From: an uncultured Lachnospiraceae bacterium
GTDB taxonomy: Bacteria; Bacillota; Clostridia; Lachnospirales; Lachnospiraceae
Length of the DNA: 36,574 bases
Assembly (NCBI GenBank): GCA_902766825.1
Contig: CACXFB010000054.1
Location: 1 to 36,574, forward strand
Direction of reading: 5' to 3'
The position numbers and the translations under genes are program-made. This document shows positions 8,235 through 15,881 of the stretch, piece by piece (positions within the stretch are counted from its first letter, which is position 1; the number at the start of each line of letters is the position of its first letter). The notes beneath the pieces are model-generated. The model was given only the letters and a program-made list of their open reading frames with translations, did not search any database and had not been told where the DNA came from.

Positions 8235-9971
8235 ATGAGAAAGAAAAAGGATACTGATAATGCAGGGAGATTAATAAGGCGGATAAAAAAAGATGCTGCG
8301 GGTATATCGGCGGTACTAATTTTATCATTGATATTAGGAATGACTCCGGATGTTTCATTTGCGGCACTTACAGATTTGGTGGATTCTTATTCTGCTTTGT
8401 TTAAAACCGGTGATGAGATGCCTCCACAGGATGCAAGTGCAACAGATGAGAATGCAGGACAAACTATACAGGATGGCGAGCAGACGGAACAAAACGGCGA
8501 TGAAGAGGAAGTTAATCCGGATGACGAGCAGACAATGCAAAACGGCAATGAAGAGGAAGTTAATCCGGATGACGGGCAGACTACACAAAACGGTGAAGAA
8601 ACTGATAGTGAACCGGAAGAAGAACCTGACAGTCCTTATATACCGTTAGAGCCTGATATTCAAAGTAATGATGACTTTGTTAAGTTTTATGCATCGTGTC
8701 CGGATTATATAGTTGATTTGTCGGCAACAACAAGTATTCAGCCAAATATAAGAAATGCTAACAAAAAGTATACAATAAAGGGTGCAACATCTGATAATAC
8801 TAAAGTTGCAAAGGTTAGAAAAGACGGTAAGGTAACTTTGGTCGGAGCAGGAGATGCCACAATAACTCTTAAACTGTTGTCGCAGGATAATGAGCCTTAT
8901 TATTTAACTTTTTGTATTACAGCAACAGGAAAGATTCCGTCATCTTCAACCGGCACATCAAAGGTTAACAATAAGATAAATATTTCAAAGGCATCATTTA
9001 AATTAGCATATACATCAGTTAGTTACTGTGGTAAGAAAAGAACGCCAACCGTCACAGTGACATATGCAAAGAAGACTTTGAAAAATAATACGGATTATAC
9101 GGTGAGTTATTCATCTAATATTAATGCAGGTAAAGCGGTTGTTACAATAAAGGGAAAGGGATCATATACAGGACAAAAGAAACTTACATTTACAATAAAA
9201 CCTCTTTCAATCGCTAAGGTGAAAGTTGCATTTTCAAAAGCTTCATTTTCTTATAATGGCAAAGATAACAAACCTCATATAAAACAGATTATGCTTGGAA
9301 CAAAAAGATTAAACAGCAGGGATTATACGGTAATCTATTCGAAAGATACAAGAAAACCAGGTGTTAAAAATATTCTTATAAGAGGAAGAGGTAACTATAC
9401 CGGAATAATAAAAAAGAATTACATAATAAAGCCTGCAAAAGTCAGTGGAATTAAAAAAAGTTCAACCACAAATGATATTAAAATACAGTGGAAAAAGATA
9501 AATGGGGTGGCGGGATATGAAGTATATAAATATTTTCCTGGAAAATCAAAATTTGTTAAAGTGGCCACAACAAAATCTAATTCATTTTTCGAAAAGAAAC
9601 TGAAAACAGGAACGAAATATTATTACAAGATAAGAAGCTATATTAAAACAGGTAACAAAAAAATATACGGAGACTTTTCGGAAGTTGTACAGGAAATTAC
9701 TAAGCCTATTCGTGTTACAACACATTTTAAGATAAAAGGAAAAAATGTGACCGTTATGTGGAAGGAAATCTCTGGTACATCAGGATATGAAGTATATATG
9801 TCTACCGGTAAGAAGTTTTCACTTGTGGCAGATACCAGACTGCTACAATTTGTTATGAAGGGATTAAAGAGAGATGTTAAATACAGTTTTAATGTAAGAA
9901 GTTATGTTAAGGATTCTAAAGGTAAAAAAGTATATTCAGAATTTGGTACAACTAAGTCAATAAAATTATAA
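8235..9971 (+). CDS. Secreted Ig-like / fibronectin type III repeat protein
   Basis: A 578-aa secreted protein. A long basic N-region and a hydrophobic core (ISAVLILSLILGM) end at a likely signal-peptidase site after VSFA. Then come: an acidic, Gln/Asn-rich linker (~residues 60-135) made of a 16-residue repeat; a BIG_2-like Ig domain (~145-230, ending AGDATITLKLL); two MBG/YDG-like beta repeats of the 'NNTDYTVSYSSNINAGKAVV..GKGSYTGQ' kind (~245-395); and two FN3 domains (~400-490, ~495-578; each with 'WK.I.G..GYEVY' and a YYYKIRSY/YSFNVRSY strand). No LPXTG, transmembrane anchor or catalytic domain is present, so it is probably released or held by other wall contacts. GGGAG lies 6 bases before the ATG. 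It precedes a small membrane-anchored protein by 16 bases. Confidence 0.85.
   Translation: MRKKKDTDNAGRLIRRIKKDAAGISAVLILSLILGMTPDVSFAALTDLVDSYSALFKTGDEMPPQDASATDENAGQTIQDGEQTEQNGDEEEVNPDDEQTMQNGNEEEVNPDDGQTTQNGEETDSEPEEEPDSPYIPLEPDIQSNDDFVKFYASCPDYIVDLSATTSIQPNIRNANKKYTIKGATSDNTKVAKVRKDGKVTLVGAGDATITLKLLSQDNEPYYLTFCITATGKIPSSSTGTSKVNNKINISKASFKLAYTSVSYCGKKRTPTVTVTYAKKTLKNNTDYTVSYSSNINAGKAVVTIKGKGSYTGQKKLTFTIKPLSIAKVKVAFSKASFSYNGKDNKPHIKQIMLGTKRLNSRDYTVIYSKDTRKPGVKNILIRGRGNYTGIIKKNYIIKPAKVSGIKKSSTTNDIKIQWKKINGVAGYEVYKYFPGKSKFVKVATTKSNSFFEKKLKTGTKYYYKIRSYIKTGNKKIYGDFSEVVQEITKPIRVTTHFKIKGKNVTVMWKEISGTSGYEVYMSTGKKFSLVADTRLLQFVMKGLKRDVKYSFNVRSYVKDSKGKKVYSEFGTTKSIKL
8454..8603 (+). repeat. 48-bp in-frame tandem repeat coding the acidic linker
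   Basis: Two nearly identical 48-bp units (8478-8525 and 8526-8573) are flanked by a partial unit before (from ~8454) and a partial one after (8574-~8600). Each full unit codes for 16 residues around QNGxEEEVNPDD. Because the unit is a multiple of three, copy-number changes would keep the frame and only alter spacer length. Confidence 0.85.
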
Positions 9972-9987
9972 AAAGGAGAATGGTAGT

Positions 9988-10446
9988 ATGAGTTTTAAAG
10001 GTTTATTTATTTCGATATTTATAATGGTTATGGGCGCAGGAATTTTTATGGTTCCGTTGTCACTTGTAACAGTCAATAATAGTACAGCTAAATATGTGGT
10101 TAAGAGCAAAGAGAGAAAAAATCAGGAGAAGGACAGGACAAATTCAGCAAATGTTAAGTGCGCGTTTGATGCAGCCATTGCTAATGAAGATTGTTATGAC
10201 GATGCACTAACGGGTTCAATTGTTGTCTGCACACAGAAAGGTGACATAAGAAGTGATTGCAAGGGTACAGTACTTGTAAATGAGATGGCTTTTATGCTTG
10301 AGGAACTTACACCTCCTAAATCAGAAAAAAATGAGGGGTTGAGTTATTATGTTTCATGGAAGGGAGATAGAGAGGGAATAAGAGATGTAGAGTATGGCTT
10401 CATAAAAGATGCATTTACTGATAATGAGGAAAGAATAACTGACTAA
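9988..10446 (+). CDS. Small membrane-anchored protein of unknown function
   Basis: A 152-aa protein that I do not recognise. One hydrophobic segment (residues ~4-28, GLFISIFIMVMGAGIFMVPLSL) is either an uncleaved anchor or a signal peptide; then a basic stretch (KSKERKNQEKDR) and a ~100-residue domain with four cysteines (near positions 60, 70, 83 and 92) that could form disulfides if exported. AAAAGGAG lies 8 bases before the ATG. It follows the secreted Ig/FN3 gene by 16 bases and is the last gene before a terminator, so the two are probably expressed together. A role in handling or displaying the neighbouring surface protein is possible but not shown by the sequence. Confidence 0.75.
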   Translation: MSFKGLFISIFIMVMGAGIFMVPLSLVTVNNSTAKYVVKSKERKNQEKDRTNSANVKCAFDAAIANEDCYDDALTGSIVVCTQKGDIRSDCKGTVLVNEMAFMLEELTPPKSEKNEGLSYYVSWKGDREGIRDVEYGFIKDAFTDNEERITD

Positions 10447-10465
10447 TTAGAGAAAACAGAAAGGA

Positions 10466-10513
10466 AAAAAACACGATATATTGTTGTAATAACAAAGATA
10501 TATCGTGTTTTTT
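10466..10513 (+). terminator. Intrinsic terminator after the 5008-10446 operon
   Basis: The arms AAAAACACGATATA and TATATCGTGTTTTTT pair across a short AT-rich loop and end in a run of T. It lies 20 bases after the stop at 10446 and ends ~16 bases before the next gene. Confidence 0.85.
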
Positions 10514-10528
10514 AAGTGGATTATGATT

Positions 10529-11023
10529 ATGAATGAAGAATTTGTATTTTGCAATGCAAATGAGGATGATAAGGATGAACTATTAAGATTATATGAATCA
10601 GTTAAGGGAACAGGTTATTGCAGGTGGAACGAGGATTATCCGTCTGGGGAAACAATTAAGTTTGATTTATCAAGGGATGCATTGTATGTATTAAAAAATG
10701 AAAACGGGGAAATAATAGGTGCTATATCGGTTGATGATGATGAAAACGTTAATCGCCTTATGTGTTTTAGTAATGTCGGAACATCATTTGCGGAAGTATC
10801 AAGGCTTGTTATAAGCAAGAGTTATCAAAACAGGGGACTTGCATGCTACTTAGTGAGTAAAGTAATGGAAGTTCTAAAGGAAAAAGGGGTTAAACAAATG
10901 AGGTATATGGTCAGTAAGAACAATCCGGTCGCATTAAAATCATACAAAAAGCTGAATTTTAGCAGGGTTGGAGAAGCTACAATGTATGATGATGAATACT
11001 GGTGTTATGAAAAAATGCTATAA
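10529..11023 (+). CDS. GNAT-family N-acetyltransferase
   Basis: A ~164-aa protein with the GNAT fold that moves an acetyl group from acetyl-CoA to an amine. The acetyl-CoA-binding strand-turn-helix is visible as EVSRLVISKSYQNRGLACYLV (the Q/RxxGxG/A-like turn), followed by the typical C-terminal 'NPVALKSYKKLNF' and the final WCYEKML strand. The substrate cannot be inferred. The start is uncertain: ATG 10529 has a weak AAGTGG site 9 bases upstream, and ATG 10523 is equally in frame. The gene starts immediately after a terminator hairpin, with no clear promoter between the two, so its expression may depend on read-through. Confidence 0.85.
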   Translation: MNEEFVFCNANEDDKDELLRLYESVKGTGYCRWNEDYPSGETIKFDLSRDALYVLKNENGEIIGAISVDDDENVNRLMCFSNVGTSFAEVSRLVISKSYQNRGLACYLVSKVMEVLKEKGVKQMRYMVSKNNPVALKSYKKLNFSRVGEATMYDDEYWCYEKML

Positions 11024-11066
11024 AAAGATTAAAATAATTAAAAAATATAGTGAAAATGCTGAAAAA

Positions 11067-11099
11067 ATCAGTGAAAATTACTGATGTATATGGTATAAT
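11067..11099 (+). promoter_or_regulatory. Promoter with inverted repeat before the hydrolase gene
   Basis: TATAAT at 11094-11099 has a poor -35 (GTGAAA at 11071-11076, 17-base spacer). The arms ATCAGT (11067-11072) and ACTGAT (11080-11085) form a perfect inverted repeat overlapping the -35 and spacer, where a regulator could act. Confidence 0.4.
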
Positions 11100-11152
11100 A
11101 ATACTATTAAATTGCCTACGTGAAAATTGTTATGTAAAATGGAGATTTGCAT

Positions 11153-12076
11153 ATGAAAAAAATCAGAATATTATCCAGGGACGGAGTTCATAAAATATTT
11201 GTGGCAGTATGGGAGCCACAGGTTAAACCAATCGGAATAGTTCAGATTTCCCACGGAATGCAGGAATATATTCTAAGATATGATGAGTTTGCTAAATTTT
11301 TATGTTCAAAAGGTTTTGTTGTTATAGGCAATGATCATCTAGGACATGGAAGAACAGTCAATAACCAGGATGAACTAGGATATATGTGTGATAAAGATGC
11401 AGGCGCAGTGCTTGTGCACGACCTTCACAGAGTTACAATGTACGCAAAGAAGAAATACCCGGGAATCCCTGTTTTCCTACTTGGTCATAGCATGGGATCA
11501 TTTCTTGCAAGACGATACATGATGATGTACGGTAAAGAAATAAAAGGTGCTATACTTGTGGGAACCGGAGACAAGAAGAAAAGTGTAATTTTCACAGGTA
11601 TGATTATTTGTGCTTTACTTGGAAAGATAAAAGGTGAAAAATATCGTTCCCCTTTTGTTGAATTATGTTCATTTGGGGCTTATAACAGACGAATCAAAAA
11701 GGCAAAATATCATGATGAATGGATAGCGGCTAACGAGGAAGTTTTGGAAAAAAGACGTAATGATGAACTTTGTATGTTCAGATTCACTGTAAATGGATTT
11801 TTTTGCATTTTAAATACGCTAAGATATATTCAGTCAGAAACAAACATAAAAAAAATACCAAAACAATTGCCTGTGTTAATGCTCTCCGGTCAGGAAGATC
11901 CTGTGGGCGATTACACCAAAGGAGTGTTACGGGTGTATGATTCCCTGGTTGTCAGAGGAATGTATGACATAGTCATAAAATTATATACAGACATGAGACA
12001 TGAAGTGTTAAATGAGAAGAAGCGTTATATGGTATATGAGGATATTTACAAATGGATTTGTAAGAGAATGGATTAA
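11153..12076 (+). CDS. Alpha/beta hydrolase, lysophospholipase / monoacylglycerol lipase-like
   Basis: A 307-aa serine hydrolase of the Hydrolase_4 type. The oxyanion-hole strand QISHGMQEY, the 'GNDHLGHGRT' block and the nucleophile elbow GHSMGS are visible. The catalytic acid is likely in GQEDPVGDY and the histidine in MRHEVLNE near the C-terminus, so the triad is complete. Relatives cleave monoacylglycerols or lysophospholipids; the true substrate is unknown. There is no signal peptide, so it is cytoplasmic. ATG 11153 is preferred to the in-frame TTG two codons earlier because GGAG lies 8 bases before it. The EAL-domain gene begins 11 bases after its stop, so the two are probably co-transcribed. 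Confidence 0.88.
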   Translation: MKKIRILSRDGVHKIFVAVWEPQVKPIGIVQISHGMQEYILRYDEFAKFLCSKGFVVIGNDHLGHGRTVNNQDELGYMCDKDAGAVLVHDLHRVTMYAKKKYPGIPVFLLGHSMGSFLARRYMMMYGKEIKGAILVGTGDKKKSVIFTGMIICALLGKIKGEKYRSPFVELCSFGAYNRRIKKAKYHDEWIAANEEVLEKRRNDELCMFRFTVNGFFCILNTLRYIQSETNIKKIPKQLPVLMLSGQEDPVGDYTKGVLRVYDSLVVRGMYDIVIKLYTDMRHEVLNEKKRYMVYEDIYKWICKRMD

Positions 12077-12087
12077 GGTAAGTGCGT

Positions 12088-13983
12088 ATGAATATTAAAG
12101 TTCAAGTGTGTGGCCTTGTTTTGGTTACAATTATAGAACTGCTTTACAGGGGACAGGGAAAAAATGTCCTTGGTTCTCAACGCCAATTTGCAAGGATGCT
12201 ACACACATCATTTTTACTTTTAATATTGGATATCTTTACGCTGGTGCTAATCAATCGGTTTGAAGGCAGATACAACATTGTTATCTATGAGATATGTAAG
12301 TTGTATCTGGTATCGTTGGTTACCATGTGTTATTCTTCGTGCGCATATATAGTAGAGGAAATATCAAATTCCAGTACATCTTTAAAACGATTTATCACGG
12401 CTACTAATATTTTAAGAATTATATGCAGCATTTTTATAATGATTGTACCTATACATATTCACAATGGGGAAAATTCATATACTTATGGTCCATCTATAAA
12501 CATGGCATATGTTATATGTGGATATATAATTACAGTAAATTTTTATATACTTTTCAGGTATAAAAGAAAAATAGATAAGAGAAGATGGGGCGCATCACTT
12601 ATATGGATGATGGCGTGGATAGTATCGGCGGTTATTCAGTTTATTAACAATGAACTGCTTGTTGTTGGATTTGCTGCCGCACTTGGCTCAAGTGTACTTT
12701 ATATGAAGATGGAAAATCCGGAAAGCTATCACGACAGGGATACTGGACTTTTGAATGATTATTCATTTAAACTGTACGTAAAGGAACTTGAAAAAAAACA
12801 GATTAATTGTCGTATACTTGTAGTTGTGTTTAATATTCTGGATTTAGGATTATCTTCTGAACAAGAACAGGATATTACAAGAAACTTTGCTAACTACCTG
12901 CAAAACAGTGAAGGAATTGTTACGTTCAGATGTCAGAACAGAGAATTTATAATTGTATCCCAGGATGAACAGAAACTAGTTAATTTATCTAATCTGATTT
13001 TGTGGAAGATAAAGGAACCATGGGAAATTCAAGGAAAAAGCTATTATACGGATTGTTATCTGTTTGAAATAGACAGTACTCACCTTGATAATCATAATGA
13101 CCTTGATATTATTTCTGTATTTGTTACAGAAAAAATGGAGGAGGCAAAGGGGAATCTGGTATATATGGATTCTGACTGGATAAGCAGACACAGACGAAAA
13201 ATTGAGATTGAGAAGCTTATATCAGAAGCAATAGATGATAATAGAATTCTTGTTTACTATCAGCCTATATACAGTGTTGAAAAGAAGAGGTATACAAGCG
13301 CTGAGGCACTTGTCCGAATAATAGATAAAGAGGATAAAATTATTCCGCCGGGTGAGTTTATACCAATCGCCGAGGATAATGAATCAATAATAACACTTGG
13401 GGAGATTGTGTTTAGGAAAACATGCCAGATGATAGTAAGGGAAAGACTTTTTGAAAAAGGATATGAGTATATAGAGATTAATTTGTCTGTGGTTCAAAGT
13501 ACTAAGGCGGATTTTGCTGATAAAATTATAAGTATTATAAAACAGACAGGCGTTGATCCTAAGATGATTAATTTAGAGATTACCGAGACTGCAGCAATAA
13601 GGTCAAAGGAAGTGCTTCTTAAGAATATGAGAAAGCTTATAGATTACGGAATAACATTTTCACTTGATGATTTTGGAACGGGATATTCAAATCTGAATTA
13701 TATTATGGAGCTTCCGGTTGATATTGTGAAGTTTGATAAAAATATGACGGATTCATATTTTGAATCAGACCGTAATAAGATGGTTATGAGTACAGCTATC
13801 AACATGATAAAAGCAATGGGAATGAAGATAGTTGTAGAAGGAGTGGAGAGGAAGGAACAGCTTGAGGCTGTATGTGAAGAAGGTGTTCATTACATTCAGG
13901 GATTTTATTTCTCAAGACCGCTTCCTGAGAAAGATTTTGTTGCCGGTGCAATTAATAGTAATGTTGCCAGCACCGGTGTATAG
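12088..13983 (+). CDS. Membrane cyclic-di-GMP phosphodiesterase (degenerate GGDEF + EAL)
   Basis: A 631-aa protein. Residues 1-~210 hold about six membrane segments, a probable sensor. Residues ~215-345 look like a diguanylate cyclase domain (opening DRDTGLLNDYSF) whose active-site motif is replaced by QNREF, so it should not make c-di-GMP. Residues ~370-620 are an EAL domain with its catalytic residues in place: E406-A-L, N in INLSVVQ, E in LEITET, DDFGTG, K in KFDK, E in VVEGVE and Q in YIQGFYFSRP. It should linearise c-di-GMP at the inner membrane face. The ATG at 12088 has AAGG 9 bases upstream. It is downstream of the hydrolase gene and ends at a two-way terminator. Confidence 0.92.
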   Translation: MNIKVQVCGLVLVTIIELLYRGQGKNVLGSQRQFARMLHTSFLLLILDIFTLVLINRFEGRYNIVIYEICKLYLVSLVTMCYSSCAYIVEEISNSSTSLKRFITATNILRIICSIFIMIVPIHIHNGENSYTYGPSINMAYVICGYIITVNFYILFRYKRKIDKRRWGASLIWMMAWIVSAVIQFINNELLVVGFAAALGSSVLYMKMENPESYHDRDTGLLNDYSFKLYVKELEKKQINCRILVVVFNILDLGLSSEQEQDITRNFANYLQNSEGIVTFRCQNREFIIVSQDEQKLVNLSNLILWKIKEPWEIQGKSYYTDCYLFEIDSTHLDNHNDLDIISVFVTEKMEEAKGNLVYMDSDWISRHRRKIEIEKLISEAIDDNRILVYYQPIYSVEKKRYTSAEALVRIIDKEDKIIPPGEFIPIAEDNESIITLGEIVFRKTCQMIVRERLFEKGYEYIEINLSVVQSTKADFADKIISIIKQTGVDPKMINLEITETAAIRSKEVLLKNMRKLIDYGITFSLDDFGTGYSNLNYIMELPVDIVKFDKNMTDSYFESDRNKMVMSTAINMIKAMGMKIVVEGVERKEQLEAVCEEGVHYIQGFYFSRPLPEKDFVAGAINSNVASTGV

Positions 13984-13991
13984 AAAATAAC

Positions 13992-14040
13992 AAAACCTCT
14001 GTGACTGCATTTACTGAATATGCAGTCACAGAGGTTTTTT
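13992..14040. terminator. Bidirectional terminator between convergent genes
   Basis: A perfect 19-bp stem: AAAACCTCTGTGACTGCAT at 13992-14010 pairs with 14020-14038, around a 9-base loop. T runs on both strands serve the EAL gene (+) and the aminotransferase gene (-). Confidence 0.93.
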
Positions 14041-14064
14041 AATTGTGCCAATGAAAGAACTTTT

Positions 14065-15594
14065 TTACTGTCTGTAAGATTCTAAGAAATCAGTAAGTTT
14101 ACCCATTGATTCTTCAAGCACTTCAATTCTAGGAAGATAAACAACTCTGAAGTGGTCAGGTTCAGCCCAGTTGAATCCTCCTCCATGAATAATAAGAATC
14201 TTTTTCTCGCGGAGTAAGTCAAGTGCAAACTGCTCATCATTTGTAATATTGAACTTCTTAACATCTATTTTAGGGAATATATAAAATGCTGCTTTTGGCT
14301 TAACTGCAGTTATTCCCGGAATATCATTTAATGCTTTGTAGATATATTCTCTTTGTTCGTATATTCTTCCACCCGGAACTATATAGTCACGAACACTCTG
14401 GTGTCCGCCAAGGGCAGTCTGAACTATTGACTGTGCAGGAACATTTGAACAAAGTCTCATGTTGGATAACATGTTAAGTCCCTGGATATAATCATGTGCA
14501 ATCTTTTTGTTACCGCTAAGAATCATCCATCCGATTCTGTAACCTGCAATCATGTGAGATTTTGAAAGACCGCTGAAAGTTATACAGAAAAGATCAGGTG
14601 CCAAAGAAGCAATTGAAACATGCTCTTCTTCGTCCATGATAAGTCTGTCGTAGATCTCATCGGAGAAAATAATCAGGTTGTTTTCTCTTGCAATCTTTAC
14701 GATATCCATAAGTACTTCCTTAGGATAGAGAGCACCTGTAGGATTGTTAGGGTTAATAAGTACAATTGCCTTGGTGTTCTCATTAACTTTTTTTCTTATG
14801 TCATCCATATCAGGATACCACTCGGCTGATTCATCACATATATAATGAACAGCAGTTCCACCGGCAAGAGTTACACATGCTGTCCATAAAGGATAATCAG
14901 GAGAAGGAACCAAAACTTCATCTCCTGAGTCAAGAAGTGCTGACATGGAAAGCTGAATTAATTCGCTTACTCCGTTACCTGTGTAGATGTCTTCAATATC
15001 AACGTTAGGTATATTTTTGAGCTGTGCGTACTGCATAATGGCTTTTCGTGCAGAGAAAAGACCTTTTGATGCCGAGTATCCTTCGCATTCAGTAAGCTGT
15101 TGTCTCATGTCGTATATAACTTCATCAGGAGTCCTGAATCCGAATGGAGCAGGATTACCTATGTTTAATTTAAGAACCTGCATACCTGCGGCTTCCATTC
15201 TGGCAGCTTCATCAACTACAGGACCTCTTACATCATATAATACATTATTAAGTTTTTGGGATTTTTTAAACTCACGCATATTTGAACCTCCTGTGGTAAC
15301 AATTGATTTTTGGGAAACATCGCTTGGTACAGCAGTTATCTGTGAGTCGTTGTTTGTACCGTTAATAAGCCATTCTTCATCTACTTCAAGGACAGATGCA
15401 AGAAAATGAACCATATCCGGGCGAGGTACGGTCTTACCGCTTACATACTGGCTTATGTGACTTTTTCCAAGCTTTATATTTTGTTTTTCAGCAAGATTAA
15501 TAATATCGACCTGTTTGTAACCTTTTGATTTCATCGCGGATGCAAGCCTGCCGGAAAATGAATCATGTGACGATTGATTAATAGCGGACATCAT
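14065..15594 (-). CDS. XRE helix-turn-helix fused to AlaA-type PLP aminotransferase
   Basis: A 509-aa single reading frame with two parts. Residues ~10-80 are an XRE-type DNA-binding domain (KQVDIINLAEKQ, then GKSHISQYVSGKTVPRP, the recognition region). After a ~25-residue linker, the rest is a complete class I aminotransferase of the alanine/pyruvate AlaA type, starting MREFKKSQKLNNVLYDVRGP, with NPNNPTGA, SDEIYDRL, the PLP-binding lysine in SGLSKSHMIAGYRIGW, and the arginine in FRVVYLPR. The internal MREF methionine (15279-15277) has its own AGGAGG seven bases upstream, so a ~404-aa stand-alone enzyme of normal AlaA length could also be made. ATG 15594 has AAAGGAG six bases upstream. The architecture recalls MocR regulators but uses XRE instead of GntR. 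The promoter carries repeated GTTCAA boxes, consistent with autoregulation. Confidence 0.93.
   Translation of the reverse strand: MMSAINQSSHDSFSGRLASAMKSKGYKQVDIINLAEKQNIKLGKSHISQYVSGKTVPRPDMVHFLASVLEVDEEWLINGTNNDSQITAVPSDVSQKSIVTTGGSNMREFKKSQKLNNVLYDVRGPVVDEAARMEAAGMQVLKLNIGNPAPFGFRTPDEVIYDMRQQLTECEGYSASKGLFSARKAIMQYAQLKNIPNVDIEDIYTGNGVSELIQLSMSALLDSGDEVLVPSPDYPLWTACVTLAGGTAVHYICDESAEWYPDMDDIRKKVNENTKAIVLINPNNPTGALYPKEVLMDIVKIARENNLIIFSDEIYDRLIMDEEEHVSIASLAPDLFCITFSGLSKSHMIAGYRIGWMILSGNKKIAHDYIQGLNMLSNMRLCSNVPAQSIVQTALGGHQSVRDYIVPGGRIYEQREYIYKALNDIPGITAVKPKAAFYIFPKIDVKKFNITNDEQFALDLLREKKILIIHGGGFNWAEPDHFRVVYLPRIEVLEESMGKLTDFLESYRQ
15277..15292 (-). promoter_or_regulatory. Internal ribosome-binding site and start inside the HTH-aminotransferase gene
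   Basis: On the minus strand AGGAGG (15292-15287), seven bases, then ATG (15279-15277), in frame with the fusion. The ATG coincides with the usual first residue of stand-alone AlaA proteins (MREFKKS). Confidence 0.7.
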
Positions 15595-15621
15595 TAACAA
15601 CTCCTTTTCTATTATTGTAAA

Positions 15622-15706
15622 GTTGAACTTTTGCTAATAAAAAGACAAGTTCAATGTAAAAGTTCAATTTTTAGTTCAATTATACCATGTAAAAATAAAA
15701 GTTCAA
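15622..15706 (-). promoter_or_regulatory. Promoter with five GTTCAA-type boxes (probable operator array)
   Basis: On the minus strand TTGAAC (15706-15701), 16-base spacer and TATAAT (15684-15679) form a strong promoter. The hexamer GTTCAA occurs on the plus strand at 15649, 15662, 15674 and 15701, and in opposite orientation at 15623-15628, each in an A-rich setting (roughly AAAAGTTCAAT). One box is the -35 itself, one overlaps the edge of the -10, and the others lie downstream of the start of transcription, where a bound repressor would block it. Confidence 0.65.
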
Positions 15707-15784
15707 TAGTACGTGTGAAAAAATATAATGAATAATTATGTTTTGAAAATAATAAATACTTAATGAAATAATTTCAGAAAACTA

Positions 15785-15813
15785 TTGACGTGGTTTTAAA
15801 AACCATGTAGTAT
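15785..15813 (+). promoter_or_regulatory. Promoter of the degV gene with palindromic spacer
   Basis: TTGACG (15785-15790), 17-base spacer, TAGTAT (15808-15813). The spacer contains a 7-bp inverted repeat, TGGTTTT-A-AAAACCA (15791-15805), a possible operator. Confidence 0.55.
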
Positions 15814-15881
15814 ATACAAAGGAAACCGCATAAATAGAAGTCTGGTATACATATTATGGTATGCAGGAAAGGATTGAGATT

